DNA of 64,000 nucleotides from a bacterium (GCA_905221115.1 CAJNBX010000002.1:62001-126000); one strand, 5' to 3'; counted from the first letter of the stretch, positions 17,751-27,701 are shown. Translations and numbers: made by a program. Notes: a model not told the origin generated them from the sequence alone.

Positions 17751-18983
17751 CTACAAATTCTTCAGATGTGTATCAAAAAAATTTATCGTAGCAAACCAAG
17801 AGTCTACACTTTCTTTCATTAATAAGCGCCAATCTTTTCGATAACGATGATTCGGTTGATAAGCAACCGTCAACATATGCCCTGTTTCATGGTATTTTTT
17901 AAACAAAATGGATTCCCCTTTATAATGTGAAATGATATCATCTATCGCGGATGATGCATTCCATATTTCATCAACATCGCTTCCTAGTAATAATAAAGGA
18001 GAGGAAATTTTACTCACATCAATCTGAGCCCTACTATCTTCAGGAATATGTTTTCCAAAAAACTTGTTTAACAAATAATCTCCTAACTGAAATTTTTGAT
18101 AAGGAAGTTCCTTTTGTAAATATGTCCAAGAAGATGAATGAGAATTGAGTTTTCCCTTTATTCCCTCAAATATTACATTTGAGGGAGAATTGAGTACTAC
18201 ACATTGCACATCATCCAAAATACTTTGTCCAGCCAGAACAAGCTCTGCTCCTTTAGAGCGACCATATATTCCTATTTTTGTATTATCAACTTGAGGATGA
18301 TGGTATAGAAAATCTTTCGCTTCTTCCAGACATTCTATTGGAATTCGTTCTAAATTTTGGGGTAATCCCTCTAAACCAAAATAAGCTATCGCAAGACAGA
18401 TATAGCCTCTTGAAGATAAAAGTTGGGCAATATTCTGAGCTTTTTCAATTCTTCCCTCACTACCGCTAACAATAATCACGGCTGGCGCCCTTCTTAATTT
18501 TTCATCATAAAATAATCGACCTTGAAAATGCTTATCATAAATATCTTGATACCTTATTCCCAGATTCATATAACGCCTTACAAAACTTTGCTCCGCGACC
18601 ACATCTTTCCCCAGCCTGATTTTAATTTCAACACCAAAACAATCTCGTAATGGAATTCTATCAAGAGAACTCGGTAATCTCCTTTTCCTATTCTTCAACG
18701 GTTTCGCATTAAAGAATAATCCCATTTCTGAAACTCCTTTATAAGATCCCGAAATAGATGCTGTCTGAGAGGTATCAATCATACCGTCCTGATCAGATAA
18801 AAAAATTGCGGTTGATTTCCATATAACATCATGATCTAAAAGTAAGGGAGCATTTATACAGTAATAATCAGACAGGTACATTTCTACACAATACCTTGCC
18901 CTTGGTTCTAAACCATTAATAGCAATATAAAAAGATTCATCCGCTAAATCTGTTTGTGAAATCAGTTCTATGTTTACAGTCAT
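17751..18983 (-). CDS. Acyl-CoA thioesterase/BAAT-like alpha/beta hydrolase
   Basis: 410 residues. The N-terminal half (about 10-150) resembles the immunoglobulin-like domain of acyl-CoA thioesterase/bile-acid-CoA:amino-acid N-acyltransferase proteins. The C-terminal half is an alpha/beta hydrolase. GIYGRSKGAELVL (about 233-245) carries the nucleophile elbow GRSKG with Ser, the BAAT_C signature. A DVDEIW segment (about 335) and a late His (ETGHML, about 376) complete a plausible triad. Substrate unknown. It follows a MarR gene and a MarR-type operator, suggesting induction by a small acyl or phenolic compound. Confidence 0.85.
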   Translation of the reverse strand: MTVNIELISQTDLADESFYIAINGLEPRARYCVEMYLSDYYCINAPLLLDHDVIWKSTAIFLSDQDGMIDTSQTASISGSYKGVSEMGLFFNAKPLKNRKRRLPSSLDRIPLRDCFGVEIKIRLGKDVVAEQSFVRRYMNLGIRYQDIYDKHFQGRLFYDEKLRRAPAVIIVSGSEGRIEKAQNIAQLLSSRGYICLAIAYFGLEGLPQNLERIPIECLEEAKDFLYHHPQVDNTKIGIYGRSKGAELVLAGQSILDDVQCVVLNSPSNVIFEGIKGKLNSHSSSWTYLQKELPYQKFQLGDYLLNKFFGKHIPEDSRAQIDVSKISSPLLLLGSDVDEIWNASSAIDDIISHYKGESILFKKYHETGHMLTVAYQPNHRYRKDWRLLMKESVDSWFATINFFDTHLKNL

Positions 18984-18995
18984 ATCTTCTCCTTT

Positions 18996-19014
18996 TTGTT
19001 AATTCACTTAACAA
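18996..19014 (-). promoter_or_regulatory. MarR-type operator before the acyl hydrolase
   Basis: TTGTTAAT-TCA-CTTAACAA, a near-perfect 8-bp inverted repeat matching the operator at 19510-19528 in 15 of 16 arm positions. It lies 13 nt upstream of the hydrolase start. Confidence 0.7.
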
Positions 19015-19039
19015 TTATATTTGAAATTTACCGTGACTT

Positions 19040-19495
19040 TTACCACGGTAATTCTCCCCACACCTTTTCAATATCATCCATCAATTTCACAACTGTTTTA
19101 AGTTCCACCTCGCTATAGTTGTTTAAAACTAAAAAGATTGATTTTTCAATATATGCTTGTTGCTCCTTATGGATTTTAAAAATTTCGATGCCTTTTTCAG
19201 ATAATCTCAAATATTTATTTTTCCCATTATTCGGATCAAAATCAAAAACAACTAAATTTTTTTGAATCAATCTCCTAACACTTTGAGTTATTGCACTTCT
19301 TGAAACTTCTAATAATTCAGATAATTTTACTAGATTTAAGGGCTGATTTTCTCCAATCACAACAATCAAATGTACCTCATTCAAAGTAATGGATTTGTCA
19401 ACACCACTTTTATGTTGATTTTTTTTTAACTGGTCAAACGCTAAAATAAATCTATTGAAACGATTATTAAATGCAATAAATTCTTTTTTATCCAT
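19040..19495 (-). CDS. MarR-family transcriptional regulator
   Basis: 151 residues with a winged helix at about 50-115: LVKLSELLEVSRSAITQSVRRLIQKNLV is the recognition region and FDPNNGKNKYLRLSEKG the wing. The helices at both ends give the usual dimer. It is upstream of the acyl hydrolase on the same strand, 56 nt apart. Two matching inverted repeats, one at its own promoter and one before the hydrolase, point to autoregulation and control of the hydrolase. Confidence 0.92.
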   Translation of the reverse strand: MDKKEFIAFNNRFNRFILAFDQLKKNQHKSGVDKSITLNEVHLIVVIGENQPLNLVKLSELLEVSRSAITQSVRRLIQKNLVVFDFDPNNGKNKYLRLSEKGIEIFKIHKEQQAYIEKSIFLVLNNYSEVELKTVVKLMDDIEKVWGELPW

Positions 19496-19509
19496 AATCT
19501 CTCTTTTCT

Positions 19510-19547
19510 TTGTTAATCATATTAACAAAACAGAAACTTCCTGTCAA
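19510..19547 (-). promoter_or_regulatory. marR promoter with overlapping operator
   Basis: TTGACA (19547-19542), 17 nt, TAATAT (19524-19519). The -10 lies inside a perfect inverted repeat TTGTTAAT-CAT-ATTAACAA (19510-19528, plus strand), so repressor binding would block polymerase. Confidence 0.78.
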
Positions 19548-19553
19548 ATAAAA

Positions 19554-19581
19554 AATCCTCCAGATTCTACTCTGAAGGATT
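19554..19581 (-). terminator. leuS terminator
   Basis: AATCCTTCAGA-GTAGAA-TCTGGAGGATT followed by TTTTT on the minus strand. Note that the leuS gene lies at higher coordinates and reads into this hairpin; the marR promoter is just beyond it. Confidence 0.85.
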
Positions 19582-19587
19582 CTTATC

Positions 19588-22089
19588 TTATTTCACAACA
19601 ATATTAACCAATTTATTCGGTACCGCAATTACTTTTACGATGTCCTTACCGTCAATTTCTGCTTTAACCTTTTCATCTGCTAGAGCAATTTCTTGTAATT
19701 CTTCGCGTGATAGGTCTTTAGCGACCATGAGTTTGGCACGGACTTTTCCTTTGATTTGGACAACAATTTCAATTTCGTCTTCAACTAATTTGCTTTCATC
19801 CCAAGTTGGCCAAGCTACATAAGAGATAGATTCTCCTGTTGCTGCAACTGTTTGCCAGAGTTCTTCTGCCAAGTGAGGCGCAAATGGGGCGATCAATTGG
19901 ATAAAGCCTTTGGCGTAATCCACATAGAGTTTTTCTTCCTTGTTCGCCGCGTTGACAAAGACCATAAGTTGGGCAATGGCTGTATTGAATTTCATAGACT
20001 CAATTTGCTCTGTGACAGCTTTAACGGTTTCATTGTAGACCTTGTCAAGAGCGCCATTGTTTTCCGCAAGGATTTCTTTACTTGTAATCAAACGGTAAAC
20101 ACGGTCCAAGAATTTACGGCTTCCTTCCAGACCTTCTTCTGACCAAGCAATCGAAGCATCAAGTGGTCCCATAAACATTTCATAAACACGAAGGGTGTCC
20201 GCACCGTATTGTTCCACCACATCATCTGGGTTAACAACGTTCTTGAGCGATTTAGACATCTTGGCTGGTGCTTGCTCTAACTCCTCTCCTGTTTCCACAT
20301 GGAAGAAAGAACCGTCACGTTTTTCAACCTTGTCAGTCGCCACAAGAGCCCCACGGTGGTCACGGTAGCTGGTTCCCAAAATCATTCCTTGGTTAAAGAG
20401 TTTTTGGAATGGTTCCTTAGTCGGAACAACACCGAGGTCATAGAGGAATTTATGCCAGAAACGAGCGTAAAGCAAGTGAAGAACAGCATGCTCTGCCCCA
20501 CCCACATAGATATCTACTGGCAACCATTGTTTGAGAAGGTCCTCATCAGCCAATTTCTCAGTATTGTGCGGGTCAATATAGCGGAGGTAGTACCAGCTTG
20601 AACCAGCCCACTGTGGCATAGTGTTAGTTTCGCGACGACCTTTGACACCATCTTCACGAGTCACTTCAAGCCAATCTGTCAAGTTAGCTAGTGGACTTTC
20701 ACCAGTACCTGAAGGACGGATATCCTTGGTTACAGGCAAGACAAGTGGCAATTCACTTTCAGGGACAGCTGTTGATGTCCCATCTTCCCAATGAATGATT
20801 GGAATTGGCTCACCCCAGTAACGTTGACGGCTAAAGAGCCAGTCGCGGAGACGGTAGGTAACCTTCTCCTGACCACAGCCTTTTTCTTCCAACCAAGCGA
20901 CAATCTTGGCAATAGCATCTTCTTTGTTGAATCCATCTAGGAAGTCTGAATTGACATGAAGGCCATCCTCTGTGTAGGCAGCTTCTTCAACGTTTCCACC
21001 TTCAAGCACTTCTACGATTGGAAGGTCAAATTGTTTGGCAAATTCCCAGTCACGTTGGTCGTGGGCAGGAACAGCCATAACAGCACCTGTTCCGTAACTA
21101 GCAAGAACATAGTCGGCAATCCAGATTGGGATTTCTTTACCGTTAACAGGGTTTACAGCATAAGCACCAGTCCAAACCCCTGTTTTTTCTTTGGCAAGGT
21201 CTGTACGAGCCAAGTCAGACTTGAGGCTAGCTTGGTGTTTATAGTCAGCTACTGCCTCTGCTTGCTCTGGACTTGTGATAGCGTCAACCAAGTCATGCTC
21301 AGGAGCCAAAACAGTGAAAGTCGCACCGAAAAGAGTATCAGGACGAGTGGTAAAGACTGTGAATTCCTTATCAGTTCCCTTAACCTTGAAGGTTACATTA
21401 GCACCAGTTGATTTCCCAATCCAGTTGCGTTGCATGTCCTTGATAGACTCTGGCCAATCAAGTTCATCTAGGTCATTAAGCAAGCGCTCCGCATAGGCCG
21501 TGATTTTGAGCATCCATTGGCGCATTGGCTTGCGGACAACTGGATAGCCTCCACGCTCAGACGTTCCGTCAGGAAGCACCTCTTCGTTGGCGATGGCTGT
21601 TCCCAATTCCTCCACCCAGTTTACTGGCACTTCCGCTTCATAGGCCAAGCCTTTTTCGTAAAGCTTAGTGAAAATCCATTGCGTCCACTTGTAGTAGTTT
21701 GGATCTGTTGTATTGACTTCACGATCCCAGTCGTAAGAAAATCCAAGCGCATTGATTTGGCGTTTGAAGTTAGCAATATTTTCCGCTGTAAATTCTGCTG
21801 GGTCATTACCAGTATCCATAGCGTATTGCTCTGCAGGCAAACCAAAAGCATCCCACCCCATTGGGTGAAGGACATTGTAGCCTTGCGCACGTTTGTAACG
21901 GCTGAGGATATCGGTTGCAGTATAACCTTCTGGGTGTCCTACGTGCAGACCCGCTCCAGATGGATAAGGGAACATATCAAGAGCATAAAACTTAGGTTTT
22001 GATGCATCTGTTCCTGTCTTAAATGTATGATGTTCTGCCCAGTAGCCCTGCCACTTAGGCTCAATTTCTTTATGATTGTAAAAACTCAT
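19588..22089 (-). CDS. leuS: Leucyl-tRNA synthetase
   Basis: 833 residues, the standard bacterial LeuRS size. Class I catalytic motifs: HVGHPEGY (HIGH-like, about 50) and PAKMSKS (about 612). The CP1 editing domain is inserted at about 220-420 with [12 protein letters not shown], and an alpha-helical anticodon-binding domain and a small C-terminal domain follow. The start ATG 22089 has GGAGAG just upstream. Single gene flanked by its own terminator. Confidence 0.98.
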   Translation of the reverse strand: MSFYNHKEIEPKWQGYWAEHHTFKTGTDASKPKFYALDMFPYPSGAGLHVGHPEGYTATDILSRYKRAQGYNVLHPMGWDAFGLPAEQYAMDTGNDPAEFTAENIANFKRQINALGFSYDWDREVNTTDPNYYKWTQWIFTKLYEKGLAYEAEVPVNWVEELGTAIANEEVLPDGTSERGGYPVVRKPMRQWMLKITAYAERLLNDLDELDWPESIKDMQRNWIGKSTGANVTFKVKGTDKEFTVFTTRPDTLFGATFTVLAPEHDLVDAITSPEQAEAVADYKHQASLKSDLARTDLAKEKTGVWTGAYAVNPVNGKEIPIWIADYVLASYGTGAVMAVPAHDQRDWEFAKQFDLPIVEVLEGGNVEEAAYTEDGLHVNSDFLDGFNKEDAIAKIVAWLEEKGCGQEKVTYRLRDWLFSRQRYWGEPIPIIHWEDGTSTAVPESELPLVLPVTKDIRPSGTGESPLANLTDWLEVTREDGVKGRRETNTMPQWAGSSWYYLRYIDPHNTEKLADEDLLKQWLPVDIYVGGAEHAVLHLLYARFWHKFLYDLGVVPTKEPFQKLFNQGMILGTSYRDHRGALVATDKVEKRDGSFFHVETGEELEQAPAKMSKSLKNVVNPDDVVEQYGADTLRVYEMFMGPLDASIAWSEEGLEGSRKFLDRVYRLITSKEILAENNGALDKVYNETVKAVTEQIESMKFNTAIAQLMVFVNAANKEEKLYVDYAKGFIQLIAPFAPHLAEELWQTVAATGESISYVAWPTWDESKLVEDEIEIVVQIKGKVRAKLMVAKDLSREELQEIALADEKVKAEIDGKDIVKVIAVPNKLVNIVVK

Positions 22090-22222
22090 GGTCTCTCTCC
22101 AATTTTGTGATGTTACTATTATACCATTTTTGAGGGAATTTGAAAGATGAGAAATGTTCTTTTAGACTTGGATGGTAAGAAAGACTGAATCGCAAATCCA
22201 GCTTATTTAGCAGTATAAAAAA

Positions 22223-22243
22223 TTAGCTCACACTTGGAGCTAA
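22223..22243 (-). terminator. Terminator after the histidine phosphatase
   Basis: TTAGCTC-CAAGTGT-GAGCTAA followed by TTTTTTAT on the minus strand. Confidence 0.82.
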
Positions 22244-22246
22244 CTT

Positions 22247-22942
22247 CTATAGATTGTTTGTCTCTTCCATCTTCTCACGTCCTAGTTCTCGGTAACTACG
22301 GTCGCCGACAACTTCTACGCTAAACTGGCCGTCCTCATATTCAAGGATCGTCACGCTACCATTATCGAGACCATGCGGATGCATTCCATTAATCAGATAA
22401 ACAATGGTTCCAATGGTCATTCCGTGGCTCACGACAAGAGCATTGCCCCCACCTTGTTCTTCCATTTCTTTGGCAATCGCTTCAAAACCTTCCTTGATTC
22501 GGCCACTGAGTTTTTCCCAGCCCTCAGCCCAACCAGCTGTATCGACCTCTACCAAACCCTCAGCCAGTTCAGCATAAGACAACTGGTGAACGTGATCCAC
22601 ATTAAAGATACGAGGAATAATGCCCATGAAAAGATCGCCATCGTAGGCTCCATCAAAACTACCGAAACACCATTCTCTGATACGCTTGTCCATGCGGTAA
22701 GGGATTTTCCCCTGCAAGCCAAGTTCATCAAGGATAATTCCCATTGTCTGAATGGTGCGCCCAGAATCACTCGAATAAGCGCGCTCAAACTGTAGACCAG
22801 ATTCTCGCAAACCGATTCCTAATTCTTGAATCCCTCGCTCACCTTCAGCTGTTAAGGGAGTATCGCTCCAACCTTGCGCGCGACCAATCGTGTTAAACAT
22901 AGTCTTGCCATGACGTACCAAATACAATCGTACTTTTACCAT
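22247..22942 (-). CDS. Histidine phosphatase family protein (phosphoglycerate-mutase-like)
   Basis: 231 residues from ATG 22942, which has GGAGG seven nt upstream; an in-frame ATG at 22999 would add 19 residues that cover the promoter region, and has no ribosome site. LVRHGKTMFNTIGRAQG holds the catalytic His and Arg, SDSGRTIQT the second Arg, and VVSHGMTIGT the second His of the branch 1 family. Whether it is a phosphatase or a cofactor-dependent mutase cannot be decided. Confidence 0.88.
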   Translation of the reverse strand: MVKVRLYLVRHGKTMFNTIGRAQGWSDTPLTAEGERGIQELGIGLRESGLQFERAYSSDSGRTIQTMGIILDELGLQGKIPYRMDKRIREWCFGSFDGAYDGDLFMGIIPRIFNVDHVHQLSYAELAEGLVEVDTAGWAEGWEKLSGRIKEGFEAIAKEMEEQGGGNALVVSHGMTIGTIVYLINGMHPHGLDNGSVTILEYEDGQFSVEVVGDRSYRELGREKMEETNNL

Positions 22943-22980
22943 TTTCCGTCCTCCGTTTGCTTCTATTATATCATGGATGA

Positions 22981-23132
22981 TAAAACAAAAGCCACCCATA
23001 CAGGCGACTTTTGCAGGAGATTATTATGAAAAAGTTTAGGAGTTCTATTAAATAAAGATATTAGATGAAAATCAAATTCAAACTAAATCAGTATTATCTG
23101 TTTCAAATAATATTAGGAGGTCTTTATTTAAT
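22981..23132 (-). ncRNA. csRNA, CiaR-dependent small RNA (copy 4, long form)
   Basis: About 150 nt, longer than the others because of an inserted stretch near 23055-23110 between the first CTCC box (AGACCTCCTAAT) and the second (AACTCCTAAACTTTTTCAT). The 3' hairpin AAAAGTCGCC-TGTATG-GGTGGCTTTT is at 23012-22987. About 150 nt matches the longest csRNA reported in pneumococcus. Confidence 0.87.
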
Positions 23133-23138
23133 GATTAT

Positions 23139-23171
23139 AGTATACAAAGCCAACCTTAAATAGAACTTAAA
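23139..23171 (-). promoter_or_regulatory. CiaR-controlled csRNA promoter (copy 4)
   Basis: Perfect TTTAAG-TTCTA-TTTAAG (23171-23155), 10 nt, TATACT (23144-23139). It is the best CiaR site in the window. It is immediately downstream of the DUF711 stop codon. Confidence 0.92.
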
Positions 23172-23186
23172 ATTTCTCCTATTTTC

Positions 23187-24524
23187 TTAATTTTTAAAAC
23201 TATGAATTGGTGCCGGGATTTGTCCTCCACGAGAGATGAAATCAACAGACGAAGCCCCATTGACCTTCATAACAGGTGCAGTTCCTAATAGGCCACCAAA
23301 CTCAATCATGTCGCCTTCTTTTCCTTTGGGAATAATACGAACAGCTGTTGTTTTCATGTTAATGACACCAATTGCAGCCTCATCTGCAATCATAGCCGCA
23401 ATGGTTTCAGCAGGTGTATCCTCCGGAATGGCAATCATATCCAAACCAACGGAACAGATAGCCGTCATAGCTTCTAGTTTTTCCAGATTAAGAGAGCCAT
23501 TTTGCACTGCAGCAATCATTCCTTCATCCTCTGAAACAGGGATAAAGGCACCAGACAAACCACCAACTTGGTTGCAAGCCATAACTCCGCCCTTCTTAAC
23601 TTGGTCATTCAAGAGAGCCAAGGCAGCCGTCGTCCCATGCGTACCAACTGTTTCTAGCCCCATTTCTTCAAGCACACGTGCTACAGAATCTCCAACCGCA
23701 GGAGTTGGCGCCAAACTCAAGTCCACAATACCAAACTCCACACCTAGTCTCTCACTGGCCATTTGACCAACCAATTGACCGATACGAGTGATTTTAAAGG
23801 CAGTTTTCTTAACTGTTTCGGCTACTACATCAAAGCTCTGTCCACGAACTTTTTCCAAGGCACGTTTCACCACACCAGGACCGGAAACTCCAACATTGAT
23901 GATAACATCTGCCTCCCCAACACCATGGAAGGCACCCGCCATAAATGGATTGTCCTCAACAGCATTAGCGAATACAACCAACTTAGCTGCCCCCATATCA
24001 GATAGAGTTGCCGTTTCCTTGATAACTCGTCCCATATCTGCGACAGCCGTCATATTGATACCAGACTTGGTTGAGCCGATATTAACTGACGAGCAGACCT
24101 TGTCCGTTTCTGCCAAAGCACGAGGAATAGAATTGATGAGAATCTCATCTCCCTTTTGGTACCCCTTTTGTACCAAGGCAGAGAAACCACCAATAAAATC
24201 CACACCGATTTCTTTCGCAGCCTTATCAAGCGCTTTTGCCAGAACCACGTAGTCCGTCGCATCTGTCGCTGCCCCTATCAGAGAAATAGGAGTCACCGAT
24301 ACGCGCTTATTAACGATAGGAATTCCCAACTCAGCTGCAATTTCATCGCCAACAGACACTAAATTAGCCGCCTTGGTCGTAATCTTTTGATAAATTTTCT
24401 CCGCAGCACGATTGATATCTGGATCAATACAGTCCAACAGGGAAATCCCCATGGTAATAGTTCTGATATCGAAGTTTTGCTCCTCAATCATGGCGATGGT
24501 TTCAGTAACTTGTCTAATATCCAT
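23187..24524 (-). CDS. DUF711 family protein (UPF0210, PFL-like fold)
   Basis: 445 residues of the conserved DUF711/UPF0210 family, whose structure resembles the pyruvate-formate-lyase/ribonucleotide-reductase barrel but which lacks a glycyl-radical motif. Conserved blocks include [29 protein letters not shown] and [16 protein letters not shown]. Function is unknown. It always sits with an ACT-domain gene, here 9 nt upstream, so a ligand-controlled enzyme is plausible. Confidence 0.9.
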   Translation of the reverse strand: MDIRQVTETIAMIEEQNFDIRTITMGISLLDCIDPDINRAAEKIYQKITTKAANLVSVGDEIAAELGIPIVNKRVSVTPISLIGAATDATDYVVLAKALDKAAKEIGVDFIGGFSALVQKGYQKGDEILINSIPRALAETDKVCSSVNIGSTKSGINMTAVADMGRVIKETATLSDMGAAKLVVFANAVEDNPFMAGAFHGVGEADVIINVGVSGPGVVKRALEKVRGQSFDVVAETVKKTAFKITRIGQLVGQMASERLGVEFGIVDLSLAPTPAVGDSVARVLEEMGLETVGTHGTTAALALLNDQVKKGGVMACNQVGGLSGAFIPVSEDEGMIAAVQNGSLNLEKLEAMTAICSVGLDMIAIPEDTPAETIAAMIADEAAIGVINMKTTAVRIIPKGKEGDMIEFGGLLGTAPVMKVNGASSVDFISRGGQIPAPIHSFKN

Positions 24525-24533
24525 GATAACCTC

Positions 24534-24806
24534 CTAGATATTATACATAGCTTCGAAAATCGCTGCACTCTGAATATTGATTTTCACATTCAAAGTTTGC
24601 CCAAAGGTTTCAAACTCATTACGAAGATAGGTGAAATCTTGTTTTTCATCACTAGAGACGACAGCCATCATCGTGAAATATTCATCCAAAACAGTTTGAG
24701 AGATATCATCAATGTTCAAACCCAATTCTGCAATTTTACCAGAAACACCTGCAACAATTCCAGATTTATCTTTACCAACAACAGTTATAATCGCTTTCAT
24801 AAGCAA
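24534..24806 (-). CDS. ACT domain protein (UPF0237)
   Basis: 90 residues, a single ACT domain: MKAIITVVGKDKSGIVAGVSGKI is the first strand-helix unit. ACT domains bind amino acids or similar ligands. It is encoded just upstream of the DUF711 gene in the same direction and is the likely partner of that protein. GcvR-like regulators have two such domains; this has one. Confidence 0.92.
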   Translation of the reverse strand: MLMKAIITVVGKDKSGIVAGVSGKIAELGLNIDDISQTVLDEYFTMMAVVSSDEKQDFTYLRNEFETFGQTLNVKINIQSAAIFEAMYNI

Positions 24807-24895
24807 ACTCCAATTCTTCTTTTAATTAGGAAACCTGAACATTAAACAGGATTCTTTTCAAATAGTATAGCATAATTCTAACTAAAATACTCAAA

Positions 24896-24950
24896 AACGC
24901 CTGCTTACGAAGTTGTTCTTAAGCAAAAAACAATTTCGTAAACAAGCGTC
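24896..24950 (-). terminator. Terminator of the ribosomal operon
   Basis: A 20-bp imperfect stem (24950-24931 with 24915-24896) whose mismatches are all G-U on the minus-strand RNA, a 15-nt T-rich loop, then TTTTT. It ends the S10-spc-alpha transcript. Confidence 0.85.
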
Positions 24951-24956
24951 TACTAT

Positions 24957-25064
24957 CCCAACTTATGATGAGTGTTCCCGCTAGGACCGAAATCCTAGCG
25001 GTAGACCAGAGCTAGACTAAGAGCACAAGACTCCATCATCATAACACTCAACAAAATTGATGAT
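24957..25064 (-). ncRNA. Structured RNA after rplQ, L17DE-like
   Basis: Directly after the rplQ stop, a perfect 9-bp hairpin CCGCTAGGA-TTTCGG-TCCTAGCGG (25001-24978) is enclosed by GAGTGTT and AACACTC arms and a second AGAGC/GCTCT helix, giving a branched structure without a U-tract. The position and shape agree with the 'L17 downstream element' described in Lactobacillales. It was not checked against the covariance model. Confidence 0.6.
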
Positions 25065-25065
25065 T

Positions 25066-25452
25066 TTATACTAATTCGATGATCGCCATTGGCGCTGCAT
25101 CACCACGACGTGGTTCAGTTTTAAGGATACGAGTGTATCCACCGTTACGTTCAGCATAACGAGGTGCGATTTCTGAGAACAATTTTTGAAGTGCTGTAGT
25201 AGAAGTGTACTTATCAGTTGCTTCATCATAGTTTTCAGATGCGATTTCATTACGTACGAAAGCAGCTGCTTGACGACGTGCATGCAAATCACCACGTTTA
25301 CCTAGAGTAATCATTTTTTCAACAGTTTTACGGATTTCTTTAGCACGAGCTTCAGTTGTCACGATTGATTCGTTGATCAAAAGGTCAGTTGTCAAATCGC
25401 GAAGCATTGCTTTACGTTGTGAGCTAGTGCGTCCTAGTTTACGGTAAGCCAT
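25066..25452 (-). CDS. rplQ: Ribosomal protein L17
   Basis: 128 residues; large-subunit protein near the exit tunnel. [20 protein letters not shown] and the [25 protein letters not shown] end are invariant L17 features. Last gene of the alpha block, 11 nt after rpoA. Confidence 0.99.
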   Translation of the reverse strand: MAYRKLGRTSSQRKAMLRDLTTDLLINESIVTTEARAKEIRKTVEKMITLGKRGDLHARRQAAAFVRNEIASENYDEATDKYTSTTALQKLFSEIAPRYAERNGGYTRILKTEPRRGDAAPMAIIELV

Positions 25453-25463
25453 GTATTCCTCCT

Positions 25464-26399
25464 TTATTTATCTTTTAATCCAAGACCCAAATCAATGAGT
25501 TTGAGTTTCACTTCTTCCAAACTCTTGCGTCCAAGATTTCTTACTTTCATCATCTCTGCTTCAGATTTTTCTGTCAAATCATGCACAGTATTGATACCGG
25601 CACGTTTCAAACAGTTGTATGAACGCACAGACAAATCCAGTTCCTCAATCGTACGATCCAAAATACGATCGTCAGATTCAGTATCAGCTTCTTTCATCAC
25701 TTCAGTTGACTTAGCAATCTCAGTAAGATTTGTAAACAAATCAAGATGTTCTGTCAAAATACGTGCTGAAAGCCCTAAAGCATCTTCTGGAATAATTGTT
25801 CCATTTGTCAAGATTTCAAGGGTTAGTTTGTCAAAACCATCGTTGCTACCTACACGAGCAGGTTCAACTTGATAGTTGACTTTGGTAACTGGTGTATAAA
25901 TAGAATCTACAGCAAGTGTCCCAACTGGTGCATTATCCTTTTTATTTTCATCTGCAGGTACATATCCACGACCACTGTTAACAGTCATAGTCGCTTTTAG
26001 AGAAGAACCTTCACCGATTGTAAAGAGATAATGATCTGGATTTACAATTTCAATATCGCTATCTGTCAAAATGTCACCAGCTGTTACTTCAGCAGGACCT
26101 TCAACATCTAGTTCGATGATTTTTTCGTCTTCAACGTACGATTTCACTGCAATTCCTTTAATGTTCAGAATGATTTGCATCACGTCTTCACGAACACCTG
26201 GAACTGTGTCAAACTCATGTAACACACCATCAATATTGATAGATGTCACAGCTGCTCCTGGTAGAGAAGCTAGAAGTACACGACGAAGAGAGTTACCAAG
26301 AGTTGTACCGTAGCCACGTTCAAGTGGTTCGATTACAAACTTGCCATAATCTTTATTTTCATCAATTTTTGTTATATTTGGTTTTTCAAACTCGATCAT
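25464..26399 (-). CDS. rpoA: RNA polymerase alpha subunit
   Basis: 311 residues. The N-terminal dimerisation/assembly domain (about 1-230, with [20 protein letters not shown]) and the C-terminal helix-hairpin-helix domain that contacts UP elements and regulators (about 245-305, [18 protein letters not shown]) are both present. Flanked by rpsK and rplQ in the usual order. Confidence 0.99.
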
Positions 26400-26441
26400 T
26401 TAGTTACTCCCTCTTAAACGAAAAGCAGTGTAATGCGATGA

Positions 26442-26825
26442 TTATACACGGCGACGTTTTGGAGGACGAGCACCATTGTGTGGCACTGGAGTCACATCAC
26501 GAATTGCTGTTACTTCAAGACCAGCGGCAGCAAGCGCACGAATAGCTGACTCACGACCAGAACCTGGACCTTTTACAGTAACTTCAACTGATTTAAGACC
26601 GTGTTCTTGTGCAGATTTAGCAGCAGCTTCAGAAGCCATTTGAGCAGCGAATGGTGTAGATTTACGAGAACCTTTGAAACCAAGAGCACCAGCTGATGAC
26701 CAAGCAATTGCATTACCATGCACATCAGTAATCATAACAATAGTGTTATTAAATGTAGCGTGAATATGAGCAATACCAGATTCGATATTCTTTTTCACAC
26801 GACGTTTACGTGTTGGTTTAGCCAA
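26442..26825 (-). CDS. rpsK: Ribosomal protein S11
   Basis: 127 residues of the 30S platform protein. [18 protein letters not shown] and [17 protein letters not shown] are diagnostic. It follows rpsM by 17 nt. Confidence 0.99.
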
Positions 26826-26842
26826 GACTTTTACCTCCTATA

Positions 26843-27208
26843 TTATTTTTTCTTACCAGCAATCGCAACAGCTTTACCTTTACGAGTGCGAGCGTTGTTT
26901 TTAGTGTTTTGTCCACGGACAGGAAGTCCACGACGATGACGGATACCACGGTATGAACCGATTTCCATCAAACGTTTGATGTTCAAGTTTACTTCACGAC
27001 GAAGGTCACCTTCAACTTTGATTGCATCCACTTCACGACGGATAGCATCTTCTTGATCTGATGTAAGATCACGTACACGAACATCTTCTGAGATTCCAGC
27101 AGCAGCCAAAATTTTCTTAGATGTTGCAAGTCCGATACCATAAACATAAGTCAATGAGATTACTACGCGTTTGTCATTTGGAATGTCAACTCCAGCAATA
27201 CGAGCCAT
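26843..27208 (-). CDS. rpsM: Ribosomal protein S13
   Basis: 121 residues; 30S head protein that contacts the P-site tRNA and 50S subunit. [16 protein letters not shown] and [19 protein letters not shown] are diagnostic. Usual place after rpmJ. Confidence 0.99.
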
Positions 27209-27225
27209 GTTTTCTCCTTTCTATC

Positions 27226-27342
27226 TTATCCTTGACGTTGTTTGTGTTTTGGATTTGCTGGGCAAATTACCATAACACGACCATTACGACGAATAACTTT
27301 ACAGTATTCGCAAATTGGTTTGACCGATGGTCTTACTTTCAT
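27226..27342 (-). CDS. rpmJ: Ribosomal protein L36
   Basis: 38 residues: begins [16 protein letters not shown] and ends NPKHKQRQG. Cys11, Cys14, Cys27 and His33 form the zinc site (C+ type). Lies 17 nt before rpsM and 24 nt after infA. Confidence 0.98.
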
Positions 27343-27366
27343 TTCTTATCCCTCCAAGTTTTTCGA

Positions 27367-27585
27367 TTATTTAAAGCGGTAAGTGATACGTCCACGTGTC
27401 AAGTCATATGGACTCATTTCGACAGTAACACGATCTCCCGCTAAAATACGAATATAGTTTTTACGAATTTTACCAGAAACTGTTGCTAAAATCTGATGTC
27501 CATTTTCAAGTTCAACCGTAAACATTGCATTCGGCATTGTATCAACTACTTTGCCTTCAACTTCAATCACATCGTCTTTTGCCAC
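27367..27585 (-). CDS. infA: Translation initiation factor IF-1
   Basis: 72 residues with an S1-like OB-fold ([17 protein letters not shown] ... [20 protein letters not shown]). The start is GTG at 27585, preceded by GGAGG; this gives the invariant [10 protein letters not shown] start and the family's 72-residue length. Upstream codons in frame lack a ribosome site. Confidence 0.97.
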   Translation of the reverse strand: MAKDDVIEVEGKVVDTMPNAMFTVELENGHQILATVSGKIRKNYIRILAGDRVTVEMSPYDLTRGRITYRFK

Positions 27586-27701
27586 GCAAAAGCACCTCCA
27601 TAAATTTCGATTCGATGCCTCTAGACACAGAGACAACAATTATAAGTCAGACTATCTCAGTATAACATTTGTAGCGGATTTTTGCAAGTGTGAAAAACGC
27701 T

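Noticed and set aside
22943..22999. N-terminal extension of the histidine phosphatase to ATG 22999
   Set aside because: GGAGG lies before the ATG at 22942; the extension would cover the promoter and csRNA 3' end region.
24978..25001. Hairpin after rplQ as the operon terminator
   Set aside because: No U-tract follows; the real terminator lies at 24896-24950, and this hairpin fits a structured element instead.
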